Assembly (NCBI GenBank): GCA_002311645.1
Contig: DBYW01000041.1
Span: 1-30,202, forward strand
Length of the DNA stretch: 30,202 bases
Reading direction: 5' to 3'
Origin: Bacteroidales bacterium UBA1176
GTDB taxonomy: Bacteria; Bacteroidota; Bacteroidia; Bacteroidales; WCHB1-69
The notes below the pieces were generated by a model, which was not told the origin of the DNA, did no database searches, and saw only the letters and a program-made list of their open reading frames with translations. Each line of letters begins with the position of its first letter. Position 1 is the stretch's first letter. Both the position numbers and the translations under genes were made by a program. Positions 18,501-26,591 of the stretch are shown here, piece after piece.

Positions 18501-19800
18501 GTTGCGACTGCGCGTGCGCTCGATGGTCGAAAGCCTGCGGTTCAGCCGCAAGATGGAGGTGGACAAGCCCTTCGTCACCACCCCGCCCTTCCAGATGGCA
18601 GATCGTCGCAGGACCATCCTCGCGCCCCATTTCGCAGACGGCTACTCCGAATTCATACCCACCGTTTTCAAGATGGCCGGGTACAACATGATCACTCTGC
18701 CCATGGGCGACAAGGAGTGCGTGGAACTCGGCCTGCAATACGCCAACAACGAGGTGTGCTACCCCGCCACCATCGTGGTCGGTTCATTGCTGAAGGCATT
18801 GCGCAGCGGCCAATACAACCTCGACGACGTGGCCGTCATCATCACGCAGACAGGCGGTCAGTGCCGCGCCACCAACTATATCATGCTCATTAAGAAGGCT
18901 CTGGTAGCCGCCGGCTTCGAGCATGTGCCCGTACTGTCGTTGGCGCTCGGCAATTCGTTAGCCAACGAGCAGCCCGGCTTCACATTCAACGCCCGAGAAT
19001 TGGCGTTGCCCGCCCTGAACGCCCTGCTGTACGCCGACTGTCTGTCGCGCCTCTACTACGCTGCACGCCCCCGCGAACTGCAGCCTGGCAAGGCACGACA
19101 ACTTCAGGCCAAATACATTGAACGCGCCCTGCCCTTTATTTCCAACCGCGAGTACCGCAGCCTGCGAAGACTGCTCAAAGAGGCGGTCGACGAGTTCTCC
19201 GCGAATATCGACACGACAAAAAAACTGCCCCGTATCGGCGTGGTGGGCGAGATTTACATCAAATACAACTCCTTCGGACACCTCAACGTGCTCGACTGGC
19301 TGGCCGACCACGGTGTGGAGGTCGTGGCACCCTCGATGTATAATTTCTTCATGAACAGCTTCGTCAACCTGCACATCAACAAAGAAAAACACATCAAGAG
19401 CGTGACAGCCCCACTTTTTGTCACGGATACTCTCTACAAAATTGTGTACCACTACGCACGCACATTCGACAAAGTCTGCGAAGGATTCCCCTTCTACCGT
19501 CCGTTTGCCGACATGTTCCACGACGCCGAACTGGCCTCCCGCATCATCAACATGGCCGCCAACTTTGGCGAGGGGTGGCTCATTCCCGCCGAAATGTCCG
19601 CTTTGGCCGAGGACGGCGTCAACAACATCATCAGCCTGCAGCCCTTTTCATGCACTTCCAACCACGTGATTGCCAAAGGCATAGAACGAAAAATCCGCAA
19701 AATCCACCCGAAACTAAACCTGCTCTTCCTCGACTTTGACGGCGGCACCTCCGAGGCCAACGTCTTCAACCGGCTGCACTTCATGATGGGAAATGAATGA
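15568..19800 (+). CDS. Fused acyl-CoA dehydratase activase / DUF2229-HgdB-like protein
   Basis: A 1410-residue cytoplasmic iron-sulfur ATPase related to activators of (R)-2-hydroxyacyl-CoA dehydratases (BadF/BadG/BcrA/BcrD/HgdC family). Two ASKHA-type ATPase domains follow each other: residues 1-265 (GIDIGSTTVKV, cluster-ligand type Cys127 in NGNCAGGTG, second cysteine in SRCGVFSKTD) and 326-590 (GVDSGSTTTKL, Cys455 in NEACSSGCGSF, TRCTVFMNSK). Then come a cysteine knot C613-P-G-C616 with C620, a DUF2229-like region from about residue 677 (KIGIPRALGMFELYP, SENICFPAKL), a segment with LAGRPYHSDPLI and TSFGCGPDAFI, and a C-terminal HgdB-like region (NNEVCYPATI, TGGQCRATNY). Family members of about 1400 residues carry this whole fusion. 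It would use ATP to push an electron at low potential. No separate dehydratase subunits are nearby, so the substrate is unknown. Confidence 0.9.
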   Translation: MQNTFLLGIDIGSTTVKVVALDAEKKLIYADYRRHNMNVRETVKAAIAPLAAQYPDAMLRVAVTGSVGMGYADCWHLPFVQEVIAAATLVKTQFPDTHTFIDIGGEDSKMIFFEPGRVPDIRMNGNCAGGTGAFIDQTAGLLNVSPSDLNTLAEHATNIHPIASRCGVFSKTDIQNLLARHVSKEDVALSVFHAVSLQVIGTLSRGLDVQPPVFFCGGPFAFLPMLKKCFLNNLHLSEEDCVQVPDARVVSAHGTALLAAKSCTDTIPMRQFVQTINDLAIGEDAILLQNRLAPLFGNRQHFEEWKQQKQNFFVPRVSFDELQRDEVFIGVDSGSTTTKLVVLDSEGRLLFTDYRSNNGNSFEAFAQALRAFQKACNEHDFRPNIVNSAVTGYGENLLKTGYGLHHGIVETMAHYLGAKQVSPDVSFILDIGGQDMKAIFVENQAIRRLEINEACSSGCGSFIETFAKMLGYSVADFARIACEAPHPYDLGTRCTVFMNSKVKQAMREGTTAEDISAGFAYSVIKNCLFKVLKLRKIEELGDHIVVQGGTFKNLAVVRALELLTGRDVRFSDIPELMGAYGCALFAKEQPLERILTLDDLLSIQHFQTEQQICPGCPNHCTVVQYQFSNGNKYYSGNNCEKVFANTSEATRKGRNQHHERLKLLYNRPLLHVEEAKLKIGIPRALGMFELYPFWHALFKACGFTTIISGPSTIKEYERGLHTVMSENICFPAKLMHGHVYDLAERGVDRIFYPYVVMEQKADGKARNSYNCPIVAGYSDVIRNAIDTEERFNIPFDTPVVSLNDEQLLREGCRNYLKTLGVDRKTADAAIDAAKQALQEYLSKQHSRAVEIVREARRENRMVVVLAGRPYHSDPLIQHKVSDVLADMGIDVVTEFIADESNADVYKELMAVTQWTYPNRIFKAAHYVANSKDNIHFMMITSFGCGPDAFIIDETHDILDRKGKSFTLLKVDDVNNIGSLRLRVRSMVESLRFSRKMEVDKPFVTTPPFQMADRRRTILAPHFADGYSEFIPTVFKMAGYNMITLPMGDKECVELGLQYANNEVCYPATIVVGSLLKALRSGQYNLDDVAVIITQTGGQCRATNYIMLIKKALVAAGFEHVPVLSLALGNSLANEQPGFTFNARELALPALNALLYADCLSRLYYAARPRELQPGKARQLQAKYIERALPFISNREYRSLRRLLKEAVDEFSANIDTTKKLPRIGVVGEIYIKYNSFGHLNVLDWLADHGVEVVAPSMYNFFMNSFVNLHINKEKHIKSVTAPLFVTDTLYKIVYHYARTFDKVCEGFPFYRPFADMFHDAELASRIINMAANFGEGWLIPAEMSALAEDGVNNIISLQPFSCTSNHVIAKGIERKIRKIHPKLNLLFLDFDGGTSEANVFNRLHFMMGNE

Positions 19801-19835
19801 TGAATCCCTTTTTACTTTCTTAACTTAAGAACAAC

Positions 19836-20312
19836 ATGTTACATCGCATCACCCTGACCCTTACGCTTATATTTTGTGCCAGCATAATCTGGGCGCAAAC
19901 TCCCATTTACGACGACAAGGCGGATGCCATGAATCAAATCCAGACTGCAACGGAGCAGGCACAGCGTGAAGGCAAGCACGTGCTCTGCCAAGTGGGTGGC
20001 AACTGGTGCCCCTGGTGTCTGCGCTTCGCCGCTTTTGCGGAAGCCGACAGCGCCGTACACGCGACCCTCGAAAAGGATTTCGTCTACATCCATGTCAACT
20101 GGTCAAAGGAGAACAAGAACCCCGAGGCGATGCAATACTTGGGCAATCCCGCACGGTTTGGTTTTCCCGTCTTCGTCATTCTCGACAACGAGGGCAAACC
20201 CATCCACATTCAGAATTCCGCCTATTTGGAAGAAGGGAAAGGCTACAGCGAAGCCAAAGTGGTGGAGTTCCTCAAAGCCTGGACTCCCGAAGCCGTCAAG
20301 ACCTTGAGGTAG
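19836..20312 (+). CDS. Exported thioredoxin-fold protein
   Basis: A 158-residue protein with a signal peptide (residues 1-20, cleavage before QTPIYDD) and a thioredoxin-like domain. The redox motif is C58-P-W-C61 within VGGNWCPWCLRF, and the cis-proline loop is FGFPVFVIL. The pattern, with 'W..ENKNPEAM' between, fits the Thioredoxin_7/DUF255-like group of periplasmic disulfide reductases or isomerases. It is 35 bases after the activase gene on the same strand, so may be co-transcribed. It ends three bases before the convergent YkvA gene. The partner protein is unknown. Confidence 0.85.
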   Translation: MLHRITLTLTLIFCASIIWAQTPIYDDKADAMNQIQTATEQAQREGKHVLCQVGGNWCPWCLRFAAFAEADSAVHATLEKDFVYIHVNWSKENKNPEAMQYLGNPARFGFPVFVILDNEGKPIHIQNSAYLEEGKGYSEAKVVEFLKAWTPEAVKTLR

Positions 20313-20315
20313 GCG

Positions 20316-20735
20316 TCATGCCATCTCCTCACGCATGTTTTCCAAGGAATCTCCCGCCTTTTTTCCGAACCACTCCTCCGCTTTCGACACAGCTTTCAAC
20401 CTTATTTCAGGGGTTATGCTCTTTCTGATTTTGCGAAGGGCGAAGATCAATGCTGTGGCGTCGTCGGTGATGCCCAAAAGGCCAAGAACCTTGCGCGGCA
20501 GCAAGTCGCCGGGAATCAGCACGTATGCGATCGCCGCGTAGGTGAAAGCCTTCTCCTTCGGCGTGAGATCACCTTCCGAGAGTGCGTAATAAAGGGTCAG
20601 CAACTCGCGTGTGGTTATAAGGCCCAATTTTCTGGAATATTCCGAAATGGCAGCCCAAATCCGGCGCAATTCCTTTTTAAAATCAATCGAGCGCAACCGT
20701 TTTACAAGTTGGGAAACAAGGAAAGCTATCAGCAT
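20316..20735 (-). CDS. YkvA / DUF1232 family protein
   Basis: A 139-residue protein. The core YVLIPGDLLPRKVLGLLGITDD at about residues 72-93 is the DUF1232 signature (Y.l.P.DliP..l...G..DD), a short amphipathic or membrane-associated helical hairpin. The flanks are basic and helical, starting with MLIAFLVSQLVKRL. Function is not known for the family. It starts 6 bases after the stop of the metallopeptidase gene, so it is the last gene of that operon. Confidence 0.85.
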   Translation of the reverse strand: MLIAFLVSQLVKRLRSIDFKKELRRIWAAISEYSRKLGLITTRELLTLYYALSEGDLTPKEKAFTYAAIAYVLIPGDLLPRKVLGLLGITDDATALIFALRKIRKSITPEIRLKAVSKAEEWFGKKAGDSLENMREEMA

Positions 20736-20741
20736 GGTTCC

Positions 20742-22796
20742 TTATTTCTTTGGGGTTTTCTTAGACTTGGAAGAAACGTTTTTGGTCGCTTTTTCCGTCT
20801 GTTGCAACAAAGCCTGCACAGAGACCTTCTCACCCACGGCGCGTTCCATCCAGAGATCGGGGTTAAGGCGTCCGAGTTTGTAGATGCGTGCTACCTCATC
20901 GCCCATGTTCTTGCCTTTGAGGTAGTTCTCCAACTGGAAGTCGATGATGTGTCCAATAGGATAGGCTGGCAAATAAAGCGGGTCGATAATGGCATGGGAA
21001 TACACGGCTAAGATCAATTCGTCCTCCGTCTTGAAAATGGGGGCGTAGTATTGGTTCCATACTTGCTTGGCGATGTTCAAGACCGCGTTCTTGAGCTGGT
21101 GGGCATCCGCATTGGGATTGTTATAAAGCCATTGCCACGTGCGGATATCCACAAGGGATACGCCCATGATTTCGTAGCAGTTCCAGAAGATGTCGAGGGT
21201 CTTCATATCCTCGGCATCAGGATCATCAACGTCAACGCCCAGCAGTTCAAGATCCTTGCCTTGGAACGTAAAGGCCAGAGCTTCCGTAAACGCGGTATTG
21301 GGCACACCTGCAAGGAAATAATTGGGCACGTCGTGCAGCGAGATGGTTTGTTCCACATTGTGGCCAAACTCATGAACGCCGATATTGTAGCCTTTGTAGT
21401 CCATGCCGTCGCTGCCCACGCGAGTGCGGAGCACGGCCTTGTCGTCACGCATCTTGGCTTCAATGGCATGTCCGGCACCGACAGAGGCATCCACCGCCAC
21501 ATGGTCGCAGATGAATTTCGCCTTTGCCTGGTCAAAGCCCATTTTCTGCAAAATGTTGGGCAGGTCGGCGGCAAAAGCCTCCTTGTTGGGATATTTTTCC
21601 TTCACCATACGGTCAAGGGTGCCCTGGTCGAGTGTGCCGCGACTTTTGAAGCCATCGTACCAGATGTCGAACGGCTGCAATTTGCGGCCAAGACGCTTGG
21701 AAATCAGATTGGCGACATCTCCCACCACGGGGGAGCTCAACAATTCGACGAACAAGGCTTCGGCATCCTCCACAGAAATCTCGTATTCCTCTTCGAACTT
21801 ACGTTGGATGAAATTGTTGGAACAATATTCGTCAGCAGCCTTCTCGGCACGGAAGAAATCGAGAAGGAACTGATAACGGGACTTTGGATTGCGTTCGTCA
21901 GACAATATTTGAATACCGTTGAGCATAATCTGGTTGGTGGAGGGATACCATTTATAGCTCATATCCTGTTTAACCACATCAAGGGGCACTTCGTCCTTGA
22001 TAACACGCTTCATCACGTCGTAGAGTACCTCTTGCTTGTCGCTGCCGTGTGTCGGGTCGGCATAAGCGGCCTTCAACTCATCACGCAGTCCCCAGTGGGA
22101 AATCAGGGGAAGCGATGAATACCAGAAGAACTCATTGTGATAGCTCCCCACCTGTTTCATATTGATATTGAAATTGTCGATATAAGCGTTGGCGGCGGCA
22201 CTCACATTGGCGATGCGCTGCTCTACGGAAGAGGGCACACGCGAGGTGAACACATCACCCAAGCGCACAAAACCCCATTCCAAATCCGACCAACGATGAC
22301 CGTTGCGCTGTTTCTCCTTCAAGGTGAAATGCGGGAAATTGAGGATGACCACAAATGCCAACTTGCTGTTGAACATGTCTTCCTGGAAATGGGCCATGCC
22401 GCTATAGGCACCGAAAAGCTGGTCCACGGAGGTGGCTTCGTAGCCTGTCAGCTGCTCTGGACGCATCAACTCGATGGAAATTCTGTGATTATGACCGTAA
22501 ATAACCTCAAAATTATCGCAAATACGATTAAAAAGAGCGGTTTTCTCATTCAAATCTTTGCAATAATATTCTCTGCAAAACTTTTGGAAATCCTGTTGAG
22601 TGCCGTCTTTGTCGTTCCACAAGGCGGCAGCCTGCTTGACACCGCGCTCCACCAGGGCATCCGACATAGAGGAGATGGACCTGACGGTCTTGATGGTCTG
22701 GTCGATGGTGCTCATTTGGATGTTGCTTCCGGCAAAAAGGGATGATTGCGCAATCATAAAGAGGGCGAGAACGAAGAATGGTAAATGTTTTCTCAT
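20742..22796 (-). CDS. Exported zinc metallopeptidase (HEFGH)
   Basis: A 684-residue protein with a signal peptide (MRKHLPFFVLALFMIAQSSLFAG). The zinc site is H475-E-F-G-H479 in GVHEFGHNVEQT, and a likely third ligand is E505 in NTAFTEALAF, 26 residues after the second histidine, which is gluzincin geometry. The N-terminal 450 residues are mostly helical. The C-terminus is a lysine-rich tail (SSKSKKTPKK), not a T9SS sorting domain, so it probably stays in the periplasm. I cannot place it in a named MEROPS family; an oligopeptidase role, trimming peptides made by the C10 protease encoded next to it, is inference. It lies 24 bases after the C10 gene and 6 before YkvA. Confidence 0.8.
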   Translation of the reverse strand: MRKHLPFFVLALFMIAQSSLFAGSNIQMSTIDQTIKTVRSISSMSDALVERGVKQAAALWNDKDGTQQDFQKFCREYYCKDLNEKTALFNRICDNFEVIYGHNHRISIELMRPEQLTGYEATSVDQLFGAYSGMAHFQEDMFNSKLAFVVILNFPHFTLKEKQRNGHRWSDLEWGFVRLGDVFTSRVPSSVEQRIANVSAAANAYIDNFNINMKQVGSYHNEFFWYSSLPLISHWGLRDELKAAYADPTHGSDKQEVLYDVMKRVIKDEVPLDVVKQDMSYKWYPSTNQIMLNGIQILSDERNPKSRYQFLLDFFRAEKAADEYCSNNFIQRKFEEEYEISVEDAEALFVELLSSPVVGDVANLISKRLGRKLQPFDIWYDGFKSRGTLDQGTLDRMVKEKYPNKEAFAADLPNILQKMGFDQAKAKFICDHVAVDASVGAGHAIEAKMRDDKAVLRTRVGSDGMDYKGYNIGVHEFGHNVEQTISLHDVPNYFLAGVPNTAFTEALAFTFQGKDLELLGVDVDDPDAEDMKTLDIFWNCYEIMGVSLVDIRTWQWLYNNPNADAHQLKNAVLNIAKQVWNQYYAPIFKTEDELILAVYSHAIIDPLYLPAYPIGHIIDFQLENYLKGKNMGDEVARIYKLGRLNPDLWMERAVGEKVSVQALLQQTEKATKNVSSKSKKTPKK

Positions 22797-22820
22797 GCTT
22801 TTTAGGGTGAAATAATATGG

Positions 22821-24881
22821 TTATTGTTTAATGAATTTCGTGGTAAAGGTTTTATCGGATGTCATTGCTTTGACAAAATACAGGCCTGATGTCCAGTCTG
22901 ACACCGGAATGTCGAATTGCACATCCCGCGCAGAGCTGCTCCACACCTTGCGTCCTTGCAGGTCGAATACTTCCACGAGTCGCAGCGGTGTGTTGCCCTG
23001 CACGTGGAGGATGTTGGTGGCCGGATTCGGCCACGTGCGCACCACATCTGCACAATGATCTTCAATCCCGTAAAGGATCGCAGTGTAGGACAAGTCAAAG
23101 CCTCCCGAGCAAGGGCTGTCGTCGCTCTCCAACACGAGATCCAGTCTTGCGAAGTCAAACACGAAAGACGTATCGTTCAGTGTTCCCGTCAGCTCAGCCA
23201 ACAGGTTAGCCTGGGAGGCGGGGCGTCTGTAGATGCGCAAAAAATCGCGTCCAGGCGTAAGCTCCAATGAGTGGATATCCAACCACATACCATTGTAGCC
23301 GGAAGGCATGATGCGGTACATGCAATGAGTGAACGGTGCGTAGGCGTGCACACCACTGCCATCGGTAAGGTTGCCCGTGGGTGCGGTATGCATGGAGACG
23401 GCGCTGCAATACTTCGGCAACGCAGTGGTGTAGTTGGCGCGGAAACCCTGCGAGTTGGAGACTCCCGAGGTAACTATGCGCACATCGAGTTCTGCACAGG
23501 GGAACACCTCGTGCCAATGCCCCGTATCAGCAGTCAGCATATAAAAAGTGTTAATACAGTTGGGTGCAATCCAGAGGGTGTCGCCCTCGGCAAGTGAGTA
23601 GTTGATGTCAAGGGTGATACTCTCCAACGTGTCAACATCCGGGACAATGCGCCACTCGTAGTTCATGTTGGGGAGACAGTGCTCCGCATCGCCGCTGCCG
23701 TCCGTGAACGAGCCGGCCAAGGCGACGAGCGTCTTGCTGCCCGTGAGGGGCTGCGGAGTCGGATAGGTGTATTGCGCCGTGTCGGGATAGGCGTTCACAA
23801 TCAACTCCTGCGCCAAGTTGAAATGGGTGCCGGAGACATTGAGATGGTCTGTATAGAAATAGTTGTCGGCATAGCCGTCCCATCCGAAATTGAAGTGATA
23901 ATAGTAGGCACTGTCCACGATTTTGTAGCCATCGACTATGAAGCCGTGACCATTGTTGGTCTCGGGATTGCTCCATCCTGCATAATACATCGGGATGCGG
24001 CGCTCCAAATGGGAGACGATGACACTGTCCCAGTCCAAGTCCGTGGAGTCACGGAAGAGGTACTCGGTTTGCGGGCTGAACTTAAAGAAAGTGCGGAGGA
24101 CGCGGGCGGCGCTATGATTGTACATACCGGAGCCATCAGGTCCGTATACCATATCGACGCCCACACCGCAGTGGTGCATCAGCTTGCAAATTTCAGGATT
24201 GATGGCGGTGGGCTCGTCGCACATGGCTTCGTAGTTATATGTGGTGGCACCGTAGTCGGCAGACTGCACGCCATAGTTCGCATCCGTATAGGAATAGGAG
24301 CCGATGCCCGTTTCCGGGAATCGGAAATAATATATAAGCTGTGCCATGGCCGTAGCCACGCAGCCGGTGACCACATGGTTGTTCTCGCCTGCATAGTCGA
24401 CGGGACAATAGTAGTTATAGAACTTGCCTTGTCCCCAATGGGAATGCACCAACGGTTCCACACCCTCGACAACCTCGCGCAGGGGTTGTTCCCCTCGCGA
24501 CAAGCGTGCCCAAGACGCATGCTCGGGCTGCAGGCCTGCAGGCTGTGCCTTGAGTTCGACTAATTGCTGCCGATAGTGGTCCAGCCACATCTTGGCGGGC
24601 GGAACCATCTCGGATGCATCATACGGACGATGGTCGGAAAAGGCCAGAATGGGGGGCACGCGACGGTCGGCAGACACAATCACATAGCCATTGTCGGCAT
24701 TGAAGATATAATAGAGCGGCACAGCGCCCGACATGGCGATGTCTGCGCAACTGACCAACGACTTTTCTTGCGTCCGGAAGAAACTTTCCGCAACCATGGC
24801 AGCCTCTTGTTGCGTGACGTTTTGTGCGAAAAGTCCTCCAAAAAACAGAAACAGCAAGATAGAAAGGGCATATTTTCTCAT
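22821..24881 (-). CDS. C10 (streptopain-like) cysteine peptidase with T9SS sorting domain
   Basis: A 686-residue secreted protease. Order: signal peptide (MRKYALSILLFLFFGGLFAQ), an inhibitory propeptide (about 22-125, with NGYVIVSADRRVPPILAFS), the papain-like C10 domain with catalytic Cys174 in HVVTGCVATAMAQL and His312 in NNGHGFIVDGYK, then two CUB-like strand domains that both open with the same LTGSKTLVAL/GNLTDGSG pattern, and a type-A T9SS domain at the end (TWPNPATNILHVQG, VEVFDLQGRKVW, GLYFVKAM, TTKFIKQ). It is like interpain A of Prevotella. The frame is open 28 codons upstream, but the -7 box at 24905-24913 lies within it, so 24881 is the start. It should be exported through the outer membrane and attached or released. 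Confidence 0.92.
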   Translation of the reverse strand: MRKYALSILLFLFFGGLFAQNVTQQEAAMVAESFFRTQEKSLVSCADIAMSGAVPLYYIFNADNGYVIVSADRRVPPILAFSDHRPYDASEMVPPAKMWLDHYRQQLVELKAQPAGLQPEHASWARLSRGEQPLREVVEGVEPLVHSHWGQGKFYNYYCPVDYAGENNHVVTGCVATAMAQLIYYFRFPETGIGSYSYTDANYGVQSADYGATTYNYEAMCDEPTAINPEICKLMHHCGVGVDMVYGPDGSGMYNHSAARVLRTFFKFSPQTEYLFRDSTDLDWDSVIVSHLERRIPMYYAGWSNPETNNGHGFIVDGYKIVDSAYYYHFNFGWDGYADNYFYTDHLNVSGTHFNLAQELIVNAYPDTAQYTYPTPQPLTGSKTLVALAGSFTDGSGDAEHCLPNMNYEWRIVPDVDTLESITLDINYSLAEGDTLWIAPNCINTFYMLTADTGHWHEVFPCAELDVRIVTSGVSNSQGFRANYTTALPKYCSAVSMHTAPTGNLTDGSGVHAYAPFTHCMYRIMPSGYNGMWLDIHSLELTPGRDFLRIYRRPASQANLLAELTGTLNDTSFVFDFARLDLVLESDDSPCSGGFDLSYTAILYGIEDHCADVVRTWPNPATNILHVQGNTPLRLVEVFDLQGRKVWSSSARDVQFDIPVSDWTSGLYFVKAMTSDKTFTTKFIKQ

Positions 24882-24904
24882 AGTGACTATTCTTGAAAAA
24901 GGCT

Positions 24905-24913
24905 GCAAAGATA
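24905..24913 (-). promoter_or_regulatory. -7 promoter box for the C10 peptidase operon
   Basis: Minus strand TATCTTTGC, 24 bases before the ATG at 24881. It fixes the C10 start and is the only clear promoter for the three-gene peptidase unit. Confidence 0.65.
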
Positions 24914-24973
24914 GCAAATATCCGACAGTTACAAAAAAAAAATTATCAACAGCAATCCATATCAAAAAAAGTG

Positions 24974-24982
24974 TATTTTTGC
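24974..24982 (+). promoter_or_regulatory. -7 promoter box for tRNA-Pro
   Basis: TATTTTTGC followed by GGCC, 15 bases before the first base of the tRNA. Confidence 0.6.
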
Positions 24983-24996
24983 GGCCTCGAAAGCAT

Positions 24997-25071
24997 CGGG
25001 GTGTGGCGCAGTTGGCTTAGCGCACTTGCATGGGGTGCAAGGGGTCGTCCGTTCGAGTCGGATCACCCCGA
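24997..25071 (+). tRNA. tRNA-Pro (anticodon GGG)
   Basis: A full 75-nt cloverleaf: acceptor CGGGGTG with CACCCCG and discriminator A; D stem GCGC/GCGC; anticodon stem CTTGC/GCAAG around loop ATGGGGT; T stem GTCCG/CGGAT around TTCGAGT. The C1-G72 pair is typical of bacterial tRNA-Pro. CCA is not encoded. Confidence 0.95.
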
Positions 25072-25083
25072 CTGATGCGAGAG

Positions 25084-25112
25084 AAAAGACGCGATATCGC
25101 GTCTTTTTTTTT
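25084..25112 (+). terminator. Rho-independent terminator after tRNA-Pro
   Basis: AAAAGACGCGATATCGCGTC followed by a run of nine or more T; the arms AAGACGCGAT/ATCGCGTCTT are a perfect palindrome. Confidence 0.85.
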
Positions 25113-25323
25113 GTGCGGGAAAATCGCGGCGCGGGAGCACCTTGAGACGAGATTGTGCATTGTTCGCCGCGAGACAGATGTATCGTCAGACGAGCTCGCG
25201 TGAGGGATTGCAGTGGAAATGGCTGGCGTGGAAACCGTTGTATATCTATGGAGATTTGCTGCAAGGGTGAGACTGCCAAGCACCTGTTCCTTTGCTGCCA
25301 GCCATTGAAGCGTAAAGCCCGAC

Positions 25324-25417
25324 GGCGCGGCGGCGGAAATATCTTGTAACATACGTGATTGTAGAGACGCAATGCACTGTGTCTCTACGGAACGGACGTG
25401 ATTTCCGCCGCCGCGCC
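25324..25417. repeat. 94-bp nested palindromic repeat
   Basis: The outer arms GGCGCGGCGGCGGAAAT (25324-25340) and its exact complement (25401-25417) enclose an inner palindrome GTAGAGAC...GTCTCTAC (25361-25388), whose core GCAATGCACTGT is nearly symmetric. The GTAGAGACGC...GTCTCTAC type is a widespread bacterial palindromic repeat. The stretch from 25113 to 25323 before it has no gene or motif I can support. Confidence 0.6.
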
Positions 25418-25430
25418 GGCACGCCCAAAT

Positions 25431-25478
25431 AAAAAAAGTTCAAAGAACATCCTTTCGCCAGGACATTCTTTGAACTTT
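25431..25478 (-). terminator. Terminator after argF
   Basis: On the minus strand, arms of 18 bases (AAAGTTCAAAGAATGTCC and its partner, two mismatches) around GGCGAAA, followed by a run of seven T. It lies 24 bases after the argF stop. Confidence 0.8.
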
Positions 25479-25501
25479 CTATTTTGAGTTCAGAACTTCC
25501 C

Positions 25502-26503
25502 TTAGTCGCCAAGCGTGGCCACCATCACAGCCTTGATGGTGTGCATGCGGTTTTCGGCCTCGTCAAAAACGATGGAGTTTTCAGACTCGAAGACCTCTTC
25601 GGTCACTTCAATGCCATCCAAGCCAAACTGCTTGTTGACGTCGCGACCCACCTGGGTTTCGAGGTTGTGGTAAGCAGGCAAGCAGTGCATGAACTTGCAC
25701 TTGGGGTTGCCCGTCAGCTTCATCGTTTCCTTGTTGACCTGGTAGGGCTTGAGCAGTTTGATGCGCTCTTCCCACACCTCGACCGGCTCGCCCATGGAGA
25801 CCCACACGTCGGTATAGAGGAAGTCGCAGCCCTTGACGCCCTTCTTGACATCATCAGTAACGGTGACAGTAGCGCCCGTCTCTTTGGCGATCTTCTTGCA
25901 CTCAGCGATGAGTTCCTTGCTGGGTTGGAGGCTCTTCGGAGCGACGATGCGCACGTCCATACCCATCTTGGCGCCACCCACCATCAGGGAGTTGCCCATA
26001 TTGTAGCGGGCATCGCCGAGATAAGCGTAGGTGACTTGGTTGAGGGGCTTGTCGACATGCTCGCTCATGGTCAGGAAGTCGGCGAGCACTTGGGTCGGAT
26101 GGAATTCGTTGGTGAGGCCGTTCCAGACGGGCACGCCGGCGAACTTGGCGAGTTCCTCAACGGTAGTCTGCTTGAAGCCACGATATTCGATGCCGTCGAA
26201 CATACGTCCGAGCACGCGAGCCGTGTCAGCCATGGACTCCTTGATGCCGATTTGGGAGCCGGTAGGTCCCAGATAAGTGACATGTGCACCTTGGTCGTAT
26301 GCAGCGACTTCGAAAGCGCAACGAGTACGGGTGGAGGTCTTCTCGAAAATCAGAGCGATGTTCTTGCCTTTCAGACGGGGTTGCTCTGTGCCGGCATATT
26401 TGGCACGTTTGAGGTCGCGCGCGAGGTCCAGCATATACTGAATTTCCTTCGGGGTGAAGTCTAACAACTTCAAAAAGTTTCTGTTTCTTAAATTAAAAGA
26501 CAT
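25502..26503 (-). CDS. argF: Ornithine carbamoyltransferase
   Basis: A 333-residue cytoplasmic enzyme that joins carbamoyl phosphate to ornithine to make citrulline in arginine synthesis. The carbamoyl-phosphate motif S-T-R-T-R is at residues 57-61, FHPTQVLADFLT at about 134-145, the ornithine loop DVWVSMGEP at about 232-240, and the catalytic MHCLPAYH near 272-279. The S-M-G loop indicates true ornithine as substrate, unlike the N-succinylornithine enzyme known from Bacteroides fragilis. Length equals the usual ArgF/ArgI. An arcB-type catabolic role cannot be excluded, but no arcA or arcC is near. It stands alone with its own promoter and terminator. Confidence 0.93.
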   Translation of the reverse strand: MSFNLRNRNFLKLLDFTPKEIQYMLDLARDLKRAKYAGTEQPRLKGKNIALIFEKTSTRTRCAFEVAAYDQGAHVTYLGPTGSQIGIKESMADTARVLGRMFDGIEYRGFKQTTVEELAKFAGVPVWNGLTNEFHPTQVLADFLTMSEHVDKPLNQVTYAYLGDARYNMGNSLMVGGAKMGMDVRIVAPKSLQPSKELIAECKKIAKETGATVTVTDDVKKGVKGCDFLYTDVWVSMGEPVEVWEERIKLLKPYQVNKETMKLTGNPKCKFMHCLPAYHNLETQVGRDVNKQFGLDGIEVTEEVFESENSIVFDEAENRMHTIKAVMVATLGD

Positions 26504-26591
26504 GTTTTTAGATTATTTTGGGTTAATAAATGAAAAATCAGAACAAATAATTCCTTTATTTCAGGCATCTTCAGCCCTTCGGAAAGGCGGT

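Noticed and set aside
25017..25352. Minus-strand ORFs over tRNA-Pro (ending in TDDPLHPMQVR)
   Set aside because: They read the tRNA gene and its terminator backwards; this is a common false ORF at tRNA genes.
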